The position numbers were made by a program, and so were the translations under genes. A stretch of 64,000 nt of DNA from an uncultured Gammaproteobacteria bacterium (GTDB taxonomy: Bacteria; Pseudomonadota; Gammaproteobacteria; Arenicellales; JAANXG01). The notes beneath the pieces are model-generated. The model was not told the origin of the DNA, made no database searches, and saw nothing but the letters and a program-made list of their open reading frames with translations. Shown piece by piece: positions 18,280 through 26,711 of the stretch; within the stretch, counting starts at the first letter, position 1; each line of letters starts with the position of its first letter. Where the stretch lies: contig CAMYMN010000007.1 of NCBI GenBank assembly GCA_947259395.1, positions 3,241 to 67,240 of the forward strand, read 5' to 3'.

Positions 18280-19907
18280 TATGAATCCAACTCTGCGGCA
18301 CGGTCCCGCAACACAAACTTCTGTATTTTTCCGGTCGAGGTTTTGGGTAGCGGCCCAAATACGACGGTTTTGGGAATCTTATACGCGGCCATATGATCAC
18401 GGCACCATTGAGTGATATCTTCTTCGGTTACGGCTTGCGCATCCGGGCGCAACGTGACAAACGCGCAAGGCGTTTCTCCCCATTTTTCATCCGCTTTCGC
18501 TACAACCGCGGCTTCCATCACTTCCGGGTGTTTATATAAAGCCTCTTCCACCTCCAGGCTCGAAATATTTTCGCCGCCGGAGAGGATGATGTCTTTTGAG
18601 CGGTCTTTGACCTCTACGTATCCGTTCTTGTGGACGACACCGAGATCACCGGTATGAAGCCATCCACCCGCGAAAGCCTTGGTGCTTGCGGCCGGATTCT
18701 TTAGATATCCCTTCATCACCGTATTACCGCGCACCATCAACTCGCCCATGCATGAGCCGTCGGCCGCGACCGGGCGCATCGTCTCGGAATCCGCCACCAT
18801 CAGGTCTTCGAGCGTCGGGTAGTGTACCCCTTGCCGGGCCATCATCGACGCGCGCCGGTCGGCATCGAGTTCATCCCAAAACGGTTGCCAAGCACAAACC
18901 GTGGCCGGCCCGTAGGTTTCGGTAAGTCCGTAGAGATGCAACACTCTAAATCCCATCTGTTCCATCGCCGCGATCACCGCGCTTGGCGGTGCAGCGCCTC
19001 CAGTCGCGACGTCAACGGTATGGTCAAACGTGACTTTGACCTCGGCCGGGGCGTGGGTAAGCATGTTCAACACAATGGGGGCCCCGCACATATGGGTCAC
19101 CCGATGCCGTGGAATAATCGGAAAAATCAGGGCCGGATCGGGTTGGCGTATACACACGTGGGTACCGCCGACTGCGGTGACGCCCCAGGTGTAAGTCCAA
19201 CCATTGCAGTGAAACATCGGTAACGTCCATAGATACACCGTCTCGCTGCTTAGTCCGAATACCAGTGCGTTACCGAGGGCGTTCAAATAAGCGCCGCGGT
19301 GATGATAAACCACGCCTTTGGGGTTACCGGTGGTGCCGGAGGTGTAGTTCAGGGCGATGGCTTGCCACTCGTCATCGGGTGGCTGCCATGCAAATTCACC
19401 GTCGCCGCGGCGCAAGAAATCTTCATAACTCACAGTACCGATGAGCTCGCCGCCGCGCGCTAACGCATCGTCGATATCGACAACCAGGACGTTCTTTTCC
19501 AGCATGCGTAACGCTTCATTGATGACTGGAGAAAACTCGCGATCGGTAAGCAGCACTTTAGCCTCGCCGTGATCGAGAATAAAAGCGATCGTGGCGGCGT
19601 CCAACCGGTAGTTCAGCGCATTCAGTACCGCCCCCGTCATCGGCACTCCGTAGTGCGCCTCCAGCATTGACGAGCCGTTGGGCGCCATGACCGCCACGGT
19701 ATCGCCCAGTCCGACCCCGGCCCCCACAAGGGCACTCGCGAGCTGGCGACAACGCCGGTAGAACTGTGCGTACGAGAAGCGTTGATCGCCATGGATCACG
19801 GCAGTCTTTTCCGGATAAACCGTCGCCGATCGCGACAAAAAGGACAGCGGCGTAAGCGGTGCATAGTTCGCCGCGTTTTTGTCGAGATTGGATTCAAATA
19901 TACTCAT
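18279..19907 (-). CDS. Acyl-CoA ligase (AMP-forming), DmdB/medium-chain type
   Basis: A 542-residue member of the ANL superfamily that activates a carboxylic acid to acyl-AMP and then acyl-CoA. The P-loop is YTSGTTGNPKGV, the A5 motif LYGLTETYGP, A7 WLHTGDLG, A8 DRSKDIILSGGENISSLEVE and A10 PKTSTGKIQK with the catalytic Lys. This exact style (FHCNGWTYTW, GVHYPTLED) matches the subgroup of methylmercaptopropionate-CoA ligase and medium-chain acyl-CoA synthetases. The true substrate cannot be read and no dmdC or dmdD partner is next to it. Convergent with the VKOR gene. Confidence 0.9.
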   Translation of the reverse strand: MSIFESNLDKNAANYAPLTPLSFLSRSATVYPEKTAVIHGDQRFSYAQFYRRCRQLASALVGAGVGLGDTVAVMAPNGSSMLEAHYGVPMTGAVLNALNYRLDAATIAFILDHGEAKVLLTDREFSPVINEALRMLEKNVLVVDIDDALARGGELIGTVSYEDFLRRGDGEFAWQPPDDEWQAIALNYTSGTTGNPKGVVYHHRGAYLNALGNALVFGLSSETVYLWTLPMFHCNGWTYTWGVTAVGGTHVCIRQPDPALIFPIIPRHRVTHMCGAPIVLNMLTHAPAEVKVTFDHTVDVATGGAAPPSAVIAAMEQMGFRVLHLYGLTETYGPATVCAWQPFWDELDADRRASMMARQGVHYPTLEDLMVADSETMRPVAADGSCMGELMVRGNTVMKGYLKNPAASTKAFAGGWLHTGDLGVVHKNGYVEVKDRSKDIILSGGENISSLEVEEALYKHPEVMEAAVVAKADEKWGETPCAFVTLRPDAQAVTEEDITQWCRDHMAAYKIPKTVVFGPLPKTSTGKIQKFVLRDRAAELDS

Positions 19908-20074
19908 AGGCCTGGTTGCGGAACCCGCTGTACTCCTAATTTTGGATGTATTAATGCGTTACTACGTCGACCTGCCAGGTTTCGGGGGATGCTTGTGCTG
20001 TGCTAATGATGCGGCCGAACATCTTAGCGATGTTTCAGTCATCGCCGGGAAAAGTCAACGATTACAGGCCGATC

Positions 20075-21778
20075 CTATTTGTGGGAGGGACCGGGTTGAG
20101 AAGTCAGACTGTCCAAACGGACGACAGCATCAGCCTGTACTGACCTGTCTGGATCACTGCGGGCAATTTTGGCCAAGATAACGTCGTCAGTGAGCCGTGC
20201 CACCGCGGCGCGGCGAACTCGGGCGTCCTCGTCCCACTGTGCGCGGTTTGCCAACAGAAGCTGGTCGGTCAGCTTGTGAACTGCTACACGGCGCACGCCC
20301 CAGTCTTCGTCGTTTTTTACACGATTGGCAAGTAGCGTCTGATCGTCGAGCAGCTTGAGGGCAGCCTTTCGGACCTGCCACTCCTTATCCCATTTAGCCC
20401 GGTTTACCAGTGTCGCACGATCGTCGATGCGTGCAACCGCCACCGCACGCACCTGCCAGCTATCATCATTTTTAGCGTGCTCGCATAACTCTTCTGTGTT
20501 CTGGATGCGCTCGACAGCAGCACACCGAACACGCCAGTCCTCATCGATACGGGCAATTGCACACAGCAGTTCTTGATTATCGAGCTTACAGACGGCGGCC
20601 TTGCGCACTTGGGGATCAGCGTCACCGGTTGCGATAGAGGCCATATGAGTCGTATCTTTGAGCTTGCGTACGGCGATGGCGCGTGCGTCCGGGTACCGGC
20701 CATTCTCGGCGATGGCGGTAAGCATCAAACGATTACGCACTCGGTGGGCGGCAGAGCACCGTACCTGCGGGTCCACATCGGTCTTCGCGACCTCGGTCAG
20801 CACGCTGCGGTCGTGGACGCGGCGGACCGCCGCCAGCCGGGTGTCGTCATGCGCGCTTTCGGTCGCGAGCCGAATCAGTGTCGCCTGTTGCTCAATCCGG
20901 CCGGTTGCCGTCAGACGCAATTCGGACTCGGAGTCGCGTGCCGCCACTTCGAACAATGCCTGCTCGTCCCCAAGCCGTGCGACCGCCGCACGCCGAATCT
21001 CGGTGTCCGTTTCGATGGCTGCGAGCTTCGCCAGTGACGCCTGATCGTGCAGCTTCGCCGCTGCGCTCCGCCGCACATCTATTGAGCCATTGTGGCGCAC
21101 GACATCGAACAGGAAATCATCATCACGCAGTCTCTTTACCGCGGTCCGGCAGACGATCTCGTCGGCTGCCGCGCCAGCGACATCGACCAAGATCCGTTGG
21201 TCGGAGATCTTTTTGACGGCCGCCTTGGCCACGCTCCGGTCACCCGTGCCGACGGCAACATCCTTGAGCAAGTCCTCATCCTTGATGGCGGCAACGGCCT
21301 GCTGCGCCACGGCTCGAAGGCTTGCGCTCCGGGCAACATCGGCGAGCAGGTTCGTCGCCCCAAGGCGGCGGACCGCTGTTTTTCCCAAGCCAACATCACC
21401 AGTGGTCAAGGCGACTCGGGCAAGAATGCTGGGGCTTGCAATGCGCTTGACCGCCCTCTGGCGCACACCCACGTCGCTGTCGGAATCGGCGATGCGCACC
21501 AGGATTTCGTCGTCAGTCAATCGGTCGATCGCGGCCTTCCTCACCGCTGCGAGAGCGGCCGTGCTCGCGACGCGGGCGAGGGATTCTTGGTCTACGATGT
21601 CTGCAAGCGCGCTAAGCGCACTCTTTGCGTCGCGCTCCGCGGCCACGACATTCGCGGGCTTGGATTCGGAGGCGTTGGCCGCAGACACGGGGACAGAATA
21701 CTCCGGCTCGGCAGCCACTCGCGTTTGTGCGGCATTCGCGACGCGTCGCCCTGTCCGCAACCAGTCTCGTATTCCCAT
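20075..21778 (-). CDS. HEAT-like repeat protein with 26-residue units
   Basis: A 567-residue protein. After about 60 residues it is built of around eighteen full and one partial tandem units of 26 residues, with the pattern V-R-x-x-A-V-x-R-L-x-D-x-x-x-L-x-x-V-A. Units near the C-terminus are the most regular (VRRAAVARLTDDVILAKIA). This two-helix unit resembles HEAT/PBS-lyase repeats, which normally run nearer 30 residues, and would form a solenoid for protein binding. There is no signal peptide or membrane segment, so a cytoplasmic scaffold is likely. The partner is unknown. Monocistronic. Confidence 0.8.
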   Translation of the reverse strand: MGIRDWLRTGRRVANAAQTRVAAEPEYSVPVSAANASESKPANVVAAERDAKSALSALADIVDQESLARVASTAALAAVRKAAIDRLTDDEILVRIADSDSDVGVRQRAVKRIASPSILARVALTTGDVGLGKTAVRRLGATNLLADVARSASLRAVAQQAVAAIKDEDLLKDVAVGTGDRSVAKAAVKKISDQRILVDVAGAAADEIVCRTAVKRLRDDDFLFDVVRHNGSIDVRRSAAAKLHDQASLAKLAAIETDTEIRRAAVARLGDEQALFEVAARDSESELRLTATGRIEQQATLIRLATESAHDDTRLAAVRRVHDRSVLTEVAKTDVDPQVRCSAAHRVRNRLMLTAIAENGRYPDARAIAVRKLKDTTHMASIATGDADPQVRKAAVCKLDNQELLCAIARIDEDWRVRCAAVERIQNTEELCEHAKNDDSWQVRAVAVARIDDRATLVNRAKWDKEWQVRKAALKLLDDQTLLANRVKNDEDWGVRRVAVHKLTDQLLLANRAQWDEDARVRRAAVARLTDDVILAKIARSDPDRSVQADAVVRLDSLTSQPGPSHK

Positions 21779-21853
21779 GCGTCTGCCTTAAATAAAAATC
21801 GGCGATGGTGCCATTTTAAGCAAATGACAGCCGACTAAGATACAGAGATGCTC

Positions 21854-21958
21854 AATTCAGGGGACACGACACTCGATTTGATTTGCACTTGGGTCCGCGT
21901 TCCCGGTTGCACAGCTCCCGGTCGAGGTGCACGAATCAGGTATTGTGTCCCCGGAGTT
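21854..21958 (+). repeat. Family C element, full copy
   Basis: AATTCAGGGGACACGACACT left end, GCACTTGGGTCCGCGTTCCC core, AGGTATTGTGTCCCCGGAGT right end. Its last base overlaps the stop codon of the minus-strand gene ending at 21957. Confidence 0.85.
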
Positions 21959-22388
21959 ATTTTTCTACGACCTCGTCAATAATTTCGTGGACCTCTTTTT
22001 CCAGTGTCTCGGAGGGGGTAACGATGACTTCCCGCTCGGCGACGTTGGTAGTGTACCGTTGCGCTGACGCACTGCGTTGATAGGCCTCGCGCAAGTGGTC
22101 CGTGATACGTTCCAGACGAATAGGATTGACCCCGTGTTCTTCAACTAGGGTCTTGAAGTTGCTGGTGCGGCCATCGTGGATCCAGGCGAGGCCGAACTTC
22201 TTCGGGGGTTTGCCGATGAACACGTAGGCAGCGTGTTCGGACGGAACGATTTCCAAGCGCTCTGATGTTTCTGCGATGAGTCCCTTGAGCTGATCGGCCA
22301 CCTCCTGTAGACGCGCGTTTGCGTAGCTGTCGGCGGAAAGTGGTGGATGGTCCTCGTGACCACCGAATAGATTACCCAAGATGCCCAT
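21957..22388 (-). CDS. Conserved hypothetical protein, glycine-rich N-terminus
   Basis: A 143-residue soluble protein beginning MGILGNLFGGHEDHPPLSAD. It has no signal peptide or membrane segment. The middle contains AYVFIGKPPKKFGLAWIHDG and the C-terminus is acidic and helical (ETLEKEVHEIIDEVVEK). The start at 22388 is chosen because GGAGGTGAGGTA lies directly upstream; the longer frame to 22457 lacks support. I do not recognise the function. The stop codon lies in the end of a family C element. Confidence 0.65.
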   Translation of the reverse strand: MGILGNLFGGHEDHPPLSADSYANARLQEVADQLKGLIAETSERLEIVPSEHAAYVFIGKPPKKFGLAWIHDGRTSNFKTLVEEHGVNPIRLERITDHLREAYQRSASAQRYTTNVAEREVIVTPSETLEKEVHEIIDEVVEK

Positions 22389-22513
22389 TACCTCACCTCC
22401 GGGATTTTTTAAAGTGGAATATATACTGAACCACTTGTTGCCGCACCTTGTCAACATTCAACGCGCTACGGGGGAGTACTGTCGAGCCCGAGAAAAACAT
22501 ACCAGTGACTTAG

Positions 22514-22620
22514 GAATTCAAGGGACAATACACGCAATTTGATTTGCACTTGGGTCCGGGATTGCGTTTACCCAGATCCCGACCGAATCGCACAAATTAG
22601 GTATTGTGTCGCCCCAATTC
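22514..22620 (+). repeat. Family C element, full copy
   Basis: GAATTCAAGGGACAATACAC left, TTGCACTTGGGTCCGGGATT core, TTAGGTATTGTGTCGCCCC right. It sits 23 nt beyond the stop of the gene ending at 22644. Confidence 0.85.
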
Positions 22621-22643
22621 CGGCATCCCGCATTGACGTTAGG

Positions 22644-23351
22644 CTACGATCGCTTGAGCCATGCGAAGGCTTGCTCAATATAGGCTTTTCCATTCTCCTT
22701 TTGCCACTCTCCATGCGCCATGATCACCTGCTCGGGGTCCCAGGAAATCAACTTGTTCAGGGCCTCCCGTGCGGGCTTACGATTGAACCACGTCCAGCGC
22801 AGTTCTACCGGCGCGTACCCATATCCCACTGTGAGTTTGCAGGCCCGGGCAAGCATCCGCTTTGGTCGGCTCCAAAATGTACGCAGGAACTCGTCGCCAA
22901 AATTTTCTGATAGATCTGCAATGATCGCTGTGCTTGACACTCGATGGAAGAAAACAACCTCGTCCATCGCCGCGGAACCGCGAAACCAGACTTGATCAAT
23001 TTCGCTTTGCCACGCATGCGGGGGTTGATCGGTTAGAGCGTCCTGGAACTTGAGCTCGTCGCGCTTTCGGATAGTTGACGCGGGACCCCACAACACGGCG
23101 TCGGGATAGGCACTTTTCCAGTCCTGCAGATAAAGATGATGGAGCTTGTTCGGGCTGACAAGATGCCGCACTCGCCCACAAGCATTGATTGCATCCCGTA
23201 GACTGTGAGCGAGCGCTATGGGCGACCAAACCCACAAATCACCATTAGCTAGCCGCACCACGACACTCCGCGTCGGATAGGGAAATCCATAGAAATTAAC
23301 GATCTCGCCTTCTGCCAACCAGATCAATTCGCCAACGGGCTCTAGCACCAT
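22644..23351 (-). CDS. DUF4336 protein (metallo-beta-lactamase-like fold)
   Basis: A 235-residue soluble protein matching the DUF4336 pattern: LEPVGELIWLAEGEIVNFYG, the strand TRSVVVRLANGDLWVWSPI, HLVSPNKLHHLYLQDW and WGPASTIRKR, and the closing VIMAHGEWQ. The family is related in fold to metallo-beta-lactamases but keeps only some of the metal-binding histidines (here HLVSPNKLHHLYL and MAHGE). No biochemical role is established that I can name. Single gene on the minus strand, bracketed by family C elements on both sides. Confidence 0.8.
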   Translation of the reverse strand: MVLEPVGELIWLAEGEIVNFYGFPYPTRSVVVRLANGDLWVWSPIALAHSLRDAINACGRVRHLVSPNKLHHLYLQDWKSAYPDAVLWGPASTIRKRDELKFQDALTDQPPHAWQSEIDQVWFRGSAAMDEVVFFHRVSSTAIIADLSENFGDEFLRTFWSRPKRMLARACKLTVGYGYAPVELRWTWFNRKPAREALNKLISWDPEQVIMAHGEWQKENGKAYIEQAFAWLKRS

Positions 23352-23383
23352 GACTGTCGCTTTGTAATTAAAAAGGCCGATTC

Positions 23384-23490
23384 GAATTCGGAGGGACAGT
23401 TTATGTAATTCGATTTATGCCTGGGTTTGGGGTGGTGTTGATTCGTATCCCGGCCGCTTGGTTCAAATGTAATATACTGTTCCCGGAATT
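23384..23490 (+). repeat. Family C element, full copy
   Basis: GAATTCGGAGGGACAGTTTA left, ATGCCTGGGTTTGGGGTGGT core, AATATACTGTTCCCGGAATT right. It lies between divergent genes, upstream of the lipoprotein at 23548. Confidence 0.85.
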
Positions 23491-23547
23491 TGACTTTACA
23501 CCTTCAGGGCGACTGCGAGAACGATTGTATAAGACATGGTGATATCT

Positions 23548-24174
23548 ATGAAACAAAATGCATTGTTCGCGAACATTGTGGGTTTGCTCGCGCTGGCACT
23601 AACCGCATGCAGCAGCGACACCAAGCTGCTTAAAGCCTGGTCGGACGATACTTACACTCGCGGTCCTTTTCGGAACGTGTTGATCATTGGCGTATCCAAC
23701 GAACCGAGCAAGCGGAAAATGTTGGAAGACGCATTTGCGAAAGCGTTTAAACAAAAAAAGGTTAGTGCACTTTCCAGCTTAGTAATAATGCCTGCAGACG
23801 TAAAGATCACCAAGCAGACCGTTGAATCAGCGATAAGTGGCCGGAACATTGACGTGGTGTTGGTGACCCACTTGGTACGTGCGGAAGAAAAAACGTTCTA
23901 TAGTGGTCCACATCCTAGTACGTACAGATCCGAGCGCGCGTTCCGTCAGAATCTTTGGCAGCACTACGACAGCGTGTATGACTACACGCAAGATCCTAGC
24001 TTGTATAAAAAAAAGCGTTCTGTAGTCTTGGAAAGTAACATCTACGATGTGAAGACAGCAAAGCCCATATGGTCCATTCAGTCAGAAACCTTGGATCCAA
24101 AATCCGCGAATGAAGTCATACAATCGTTAGGTCTATTGATTATTGAGAGCCTTAGAAAGGAGAAGCTCATCTAG
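23548..24174 (+). CDS. Lipoprotein, DUF4136-like
   Basis: About 208 residues with a lipoprotein signal peptide (GLLALALTACSSD; cysteine near residue 20). The mature protein begins with TKLLKAWSDD and FRNVLIIGVSNEP, the opening strand seen in small DUF4136-like or TolB-fold lipoproteins, and later has SVVLESNIYDVKTAKPIWS and the final helix VIQSLGLLIIESLRKEKL. Location is the periplasmic face of a membrane. Function is unknown. ATG 23548 is used since the signal peptide starts there. Base composition is lower in GC than the neighbouring genes. Confidence 0.65.
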   Translation: MKQNALFANIVGLLALALTACSSDTKLLKAWSDDTYTRGPFRNVLIIGVSNEPSKRKMLEDAFAKAFKQKKVSALSSLVIMPADVKITKQTVESAISGRNIDVVLVTHLVRAEEKTFYSGPHPSTYRSERAFRQNLWQHYDSVYDYTQDPSLYKKKRSVVLESNIYDVKTAKPIWSIQSETLDPKSANEVIQSLGLLIIESLRKEKLI

Positions 24175-24205
24175 CCTTATTTTTGGAGAAAAAATACTTA
24201 AATCG

Positions 24206-24314
24206 GAACTCAGGGTACAAGTTCACTTAATTCGATGCGCGCGTGAAAACAAATGTGCTGTACCCAGAATTACCTCTGAAGATTCCCACAAATAAGTAAG
24301 CTGTCCCCGGAATT
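24206..24314 (+). repeat. Family C element, composite (short form plus extra right end)
   Basis: A short internally deleted copy (CAGGGTACAAGTTCACTTAA ... AATGTGCTGTACCCAGAATT, 24211-24271) is followed by a second right end ACAAATAAGTAAGCTGTCCC at 24288. This looks like two copies joined or nested. Confidence 0.75.
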
Positions 24315-24571
24315 TGTAATCATCGCTAGCTTTTCGGACATGGAAACCGTATAGTCCACGCCTCCCTGAACGGGACCTTGCGTTTCTAACCCTCCTGAAC
24401 GGTTTGATTACCCTCCCTGGTTGGCAACGTATGGCGGCCCTCGAGCTTAACAGCGAACGCCGCCAACGAGTGAACCAGACGATGTATTTAGCTTCGGCGT
24501 AACTCCATCTGCGTTGGTTTTTGTATCTATTTAACGGTCTGTCTGTTCTCAGGCGGACGGTGTATATATTA
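24315..24571. other. Leader region of the DEAD-box helicase gene
   Basis: No gene is visible. It contains a directly repeated CCTCCCTGAACGGG / CCTCCTGAACGG / CCTCCCTGG series (24361-24420). DEAD-box helicase genes are often autoregulated through long leaders; that is inference here. Confidence 0.4.
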
Positions 24572-25915
24572 ATGTCATTTGAAAAATTAAGACTCGATTC
24601 CAGATTACTCAAGGCCGTCGAAGACAGCGGCTTTCACCAACCTACTGATATTCAACGCCGGGCCATCCCGTTGGCCCTGGCCGGCAAAGATCTGATGGCT
24701 TCGGCGCAAACGGGTACGGGCAAGACCGCCGCGTTTGTGCTGCCAACGCTGCAGCGGCTGTTGAAGCCGGCGACGAAACGAGGTGTGGGTCCCCGCGCCT
24801 TGGTAATAACGCCGACCCGGGAGCTCGCGCTACAGATCAGCGACGCGGTCGCACAATTCGGACGATTTTGCAGACTCACAACCGGCAACCTGGTGGGCGG
24901 CATGCCCTACCCGCCGCAATATCGCATGCTCGGAAAACCACTGGATCTGTTGGTGGCGACCCCGGGACGGTTGCTTGATCACATGAACCAGGGACGGGTG
25001 AATTTCTCGCGCCTGGAAGTCCTGATTCTGGACGAGGCAGACCGCATGTTGGATATGGGCTTTATCCAGCCCGTTAAAACCATCGCAGCGGCGGTCCCCG
25101 CTGCGCGTCAAACGTTGTTGTTTTCGGCCACCCTAGAAGGTCAGGTATTGAAAATCGCCAAGGCTTTGCTAAAAAATCCCGAACGCGTTCAACTCGCGGC
25201 AAACAGCGACCGGCACGCCAGCATTGCCCAGCGCATTTACCAGGCGGACGATGCCAGCCACAAGCGCAAATTGCTTGCCCATCACCTGGTGCAAGACGAA
25301 CTGACCCAGGCGCTGGTGTTCACCGCAACCAAACGCGGGGCACGGCGCATGGCCAAGGTGTTGGACAGTCAAGGTCACGCGACGGCCGCGCTACATGGCG
25401 ACATGAGCCAGTCGGCGCGCAAACGTACCGTCGAGCGCATGCGCCGCGGTAAGATCCGGGTGCTGGTTGCCACCGATGTGGCCGCCCGCGGCCTGGACAT
25501 TCGCAGCATAAGCCACGTCATCAACTTCGATATGCCTACGGTCGCTGAAGATTATATCCACCGAATTGGACGCACCGGCCGCGCGCAGGCGTTGGGTACC
25601 GCCATCTCGCTGGTAGCGCCCGACGATCGATCAAAACTTAATCAGATCGAACGCCTCACCGGGCGCAGACTGGAGCGCGGTGTCGTTGTGGGTCTGGAGC
25701 CTAACGCCCGCCCACCGCGAAACGAACCGGGGTCAAAACGCATTCCGACACCGGGAAGCAAACCGGGTTCACGTTCCGGTAGGCATAATGACAGAAAGGC
25801 TACGTCAGGCCTCAAGAGTCGAAACGGTATGTCGCATAAAAAGAGAAGCCCACGCAAACGCCCAGCGACAGGCACGCGAGACGCCAGCATAAATACGCGA
25901 CCGGTACTCGGTTGA
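24572..25915 (+). CDS. rhlE: DEAD-box ATP-dependent RNA helicase (RhlE group)
   Basis: A 447-residue helicase with all family motifs in order: Q motif GFHQPTDIQRRAI, motif I AQTGTGKT, Ia PTRELALQ, Ib TPGRLLDH, II DEAD (VLILDEADRMLD), III SAT (LFSATLE), IV ALVFTATK, V ATDVAARGLDI and VI HRIGRTGRA. The last ~70 residues are a basic tail (RNEPGSKRIP, KKRSPRKRP) typical of RhlE for RNA binding. Such enzymes act in rRNA maturation and RNA turnover. The start is ATG 24572. A family C element begins 3 nt after the stop. Confidence 0.92.
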   Translation: MSFEKLRLDSRLLKAVEDSGFHQPTDIQRRAIPLALAGKDLMASAQTGTGKTAAFVLPTLQRLLKPATKRGVGPRALVITPTRELALQISDAVAQFGRFCRLTTGNLVGGMPYPPQYRMLGKPLDLLVATPGRLLDHMNQGRVNFSRLEVLILDEADRMLDMGFIQPVKTIAAAVPAARQTLLFSATLEGQVLKIAKALLKNPERVQLAANSDRHASIAQRIYQADDASHKRKLLAHHLVQDELTQALVFTATKRGARRMAKVLDSQGHATAALHGDMSQSARKRTVERMRRGKIRVLVATDVAARGLDIRSISHVINFDMPTVAEDYIHRIGRTGRAQALGTAISLVAPDDRSKLNQIERLTGRRLERGVVVGLEPNARPPRNEPGSKRIPTPGSKPGSRSGRHNDRKATSGLKSRNGMSHKKRSPRKRPATGTRDASINTRPVLG

Positions 25916-25918
25916 CGA

Positions 25919-26047
25919 AATTCGGGGGACGATTTACGTAATTCCTTAAAGTCGGAGCACAGTCTAATTAATTTGATGTGTGTTTGGGTCCGGGGTTACG
26001 TTGGTGCAAGTCTCTGCCCTTTATGCACAAATAAGTATACTGTCCCC
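25919..26047 (+). repeat. Family C element with two left ends
   Basis: One left end GGGGGACGATTTACGTAATT at about 25923 is followed by a second (GGAGCACAGTCTAATTAATT, 25954), then the core TGTTTGGGTCCGGGGTTACG and the right end ATAAGTATACTGTCCCC. A nested insertion or partial duplication. Confidence 0.8.
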
Positions 26048-26077
26048 ATAGTTCCCATAGTTAGCCCATAGTTAGAA

Positions 26078-26554
26078 TTATCGGCCCTTGTTGTGATCGT
26101 CGATGTTGATCGGTAATGCCGTGGTGCACTTGATCCGCTCCATGGCGAAACTGGAAGATACGTTGGACAATTCAATCCGGCTGATCAGTTTTTTATAGAA
26201 TTGGTCGTAGGCGTCGATGCTGCTGACCGCGACCTTCAGCAGGTAGTCGACTTCACCGCTCATGCGATAGATCTCCAGTACTTCAGGCAGCTCGCTGACG
26301 GCGGGGGCGAATCGGTCGATCCACTTCTTGCTGTGTTTATCGATCTTGATATTCACAAACACAGTCACATCGGCGTTGACCTTGTTGGCATCCAGAATCG
26401 CGACCCGGCCCTGAATGACGCCGGCTTCCTCGAGCCGTCGTATGCGCTTCCAACACGGCGCCGTGGAAAGGTGGACGCGTTGTGCGATTTGTTTGACGGT
26501 CAGGCTCGCGTCCTGCTGTAACAGGCGCAGAATTTCTTTATCGACGGCATCCAT
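26078..26554 (-). CDS. Lrp/AsnC family transcriptional regulator
   Basis: A 158-residue regulator. The N-terminal helix-turn-helix reads MDAVDKEILRLLQQDASLTV then KQIAQRVHLSTAPCWKRIRRLE, followed by GVIQGRVAILD, the hinge and the RAM/AsnC effector domain (VLEIYRMSGEVDYLLKVAV). Such regulators bind amino acids and form octamers. The start at 26554 is used; the frame extends to 26620 without homology. It is divergent from the DsrC-like gene, sharing a 157-bp AT-rich intergenic region with a Lrp-box-like palindrome, so it probably regulates itself and that neighbour. Confidence 0.9.
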   Translation of the reverse strand: MDAVDKEILRLLQQDASLTVKQIAQRVHLSTAPCWKRIRRLEEAGVIQGRVAILDANKVNADVTVFVNIKIDKHSKKWIDRFAPAVSELPEVLEIYRMSGEVDYLLKVAVSSIDAYDQFYKKLISRIELSNVSSSFAMERIKCTTALPINIDDHNKGR

Positions 26555-26626
26555 AGAATCTGGTATCGCGTTTGGTGGTATGAGCGATATATATTTATCC
26601 CATATCAGGGTTGTTTTCAATAAAAA

Positions 26627-26640
26627 AGAATTATTATTCT
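26627..26640. promoter_or_regulatory. Lrp-box-like palindrome
   Basis: AGAATTATTATTCT has perfect AGAAT/ATTCT half-sites 4 bp apart and resembles the Lrp consensus with one extra central base. It sits between the Lrp-type regulator and the DsrC-like gene. The site is seen; binding is inferred. Confidence 0.5.
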
Positions 26641-26711
26641 ATATATACTGGTTTTAAAGAAAATATTTGTTATCCTGCTCGGTAGAATCAATGACGTAAT
26701 TGGAGACGACA

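Noticed and set aside
18279-19907. Acyl-CoA ligase as DmdB of a DMSP demethylation pathway
   Set aside because: The sequence subgroup fits, but no dmdA, dmdC or dmdD gene is nearby, so a more general acyl-CoA ligase call is given.
24223-24612. 129-residue minus-strand frame
   Set aside because: It crosses the composite repeat (FRGQL is element sequence), is rich in Arg and Ser and overlaps the helicase start.
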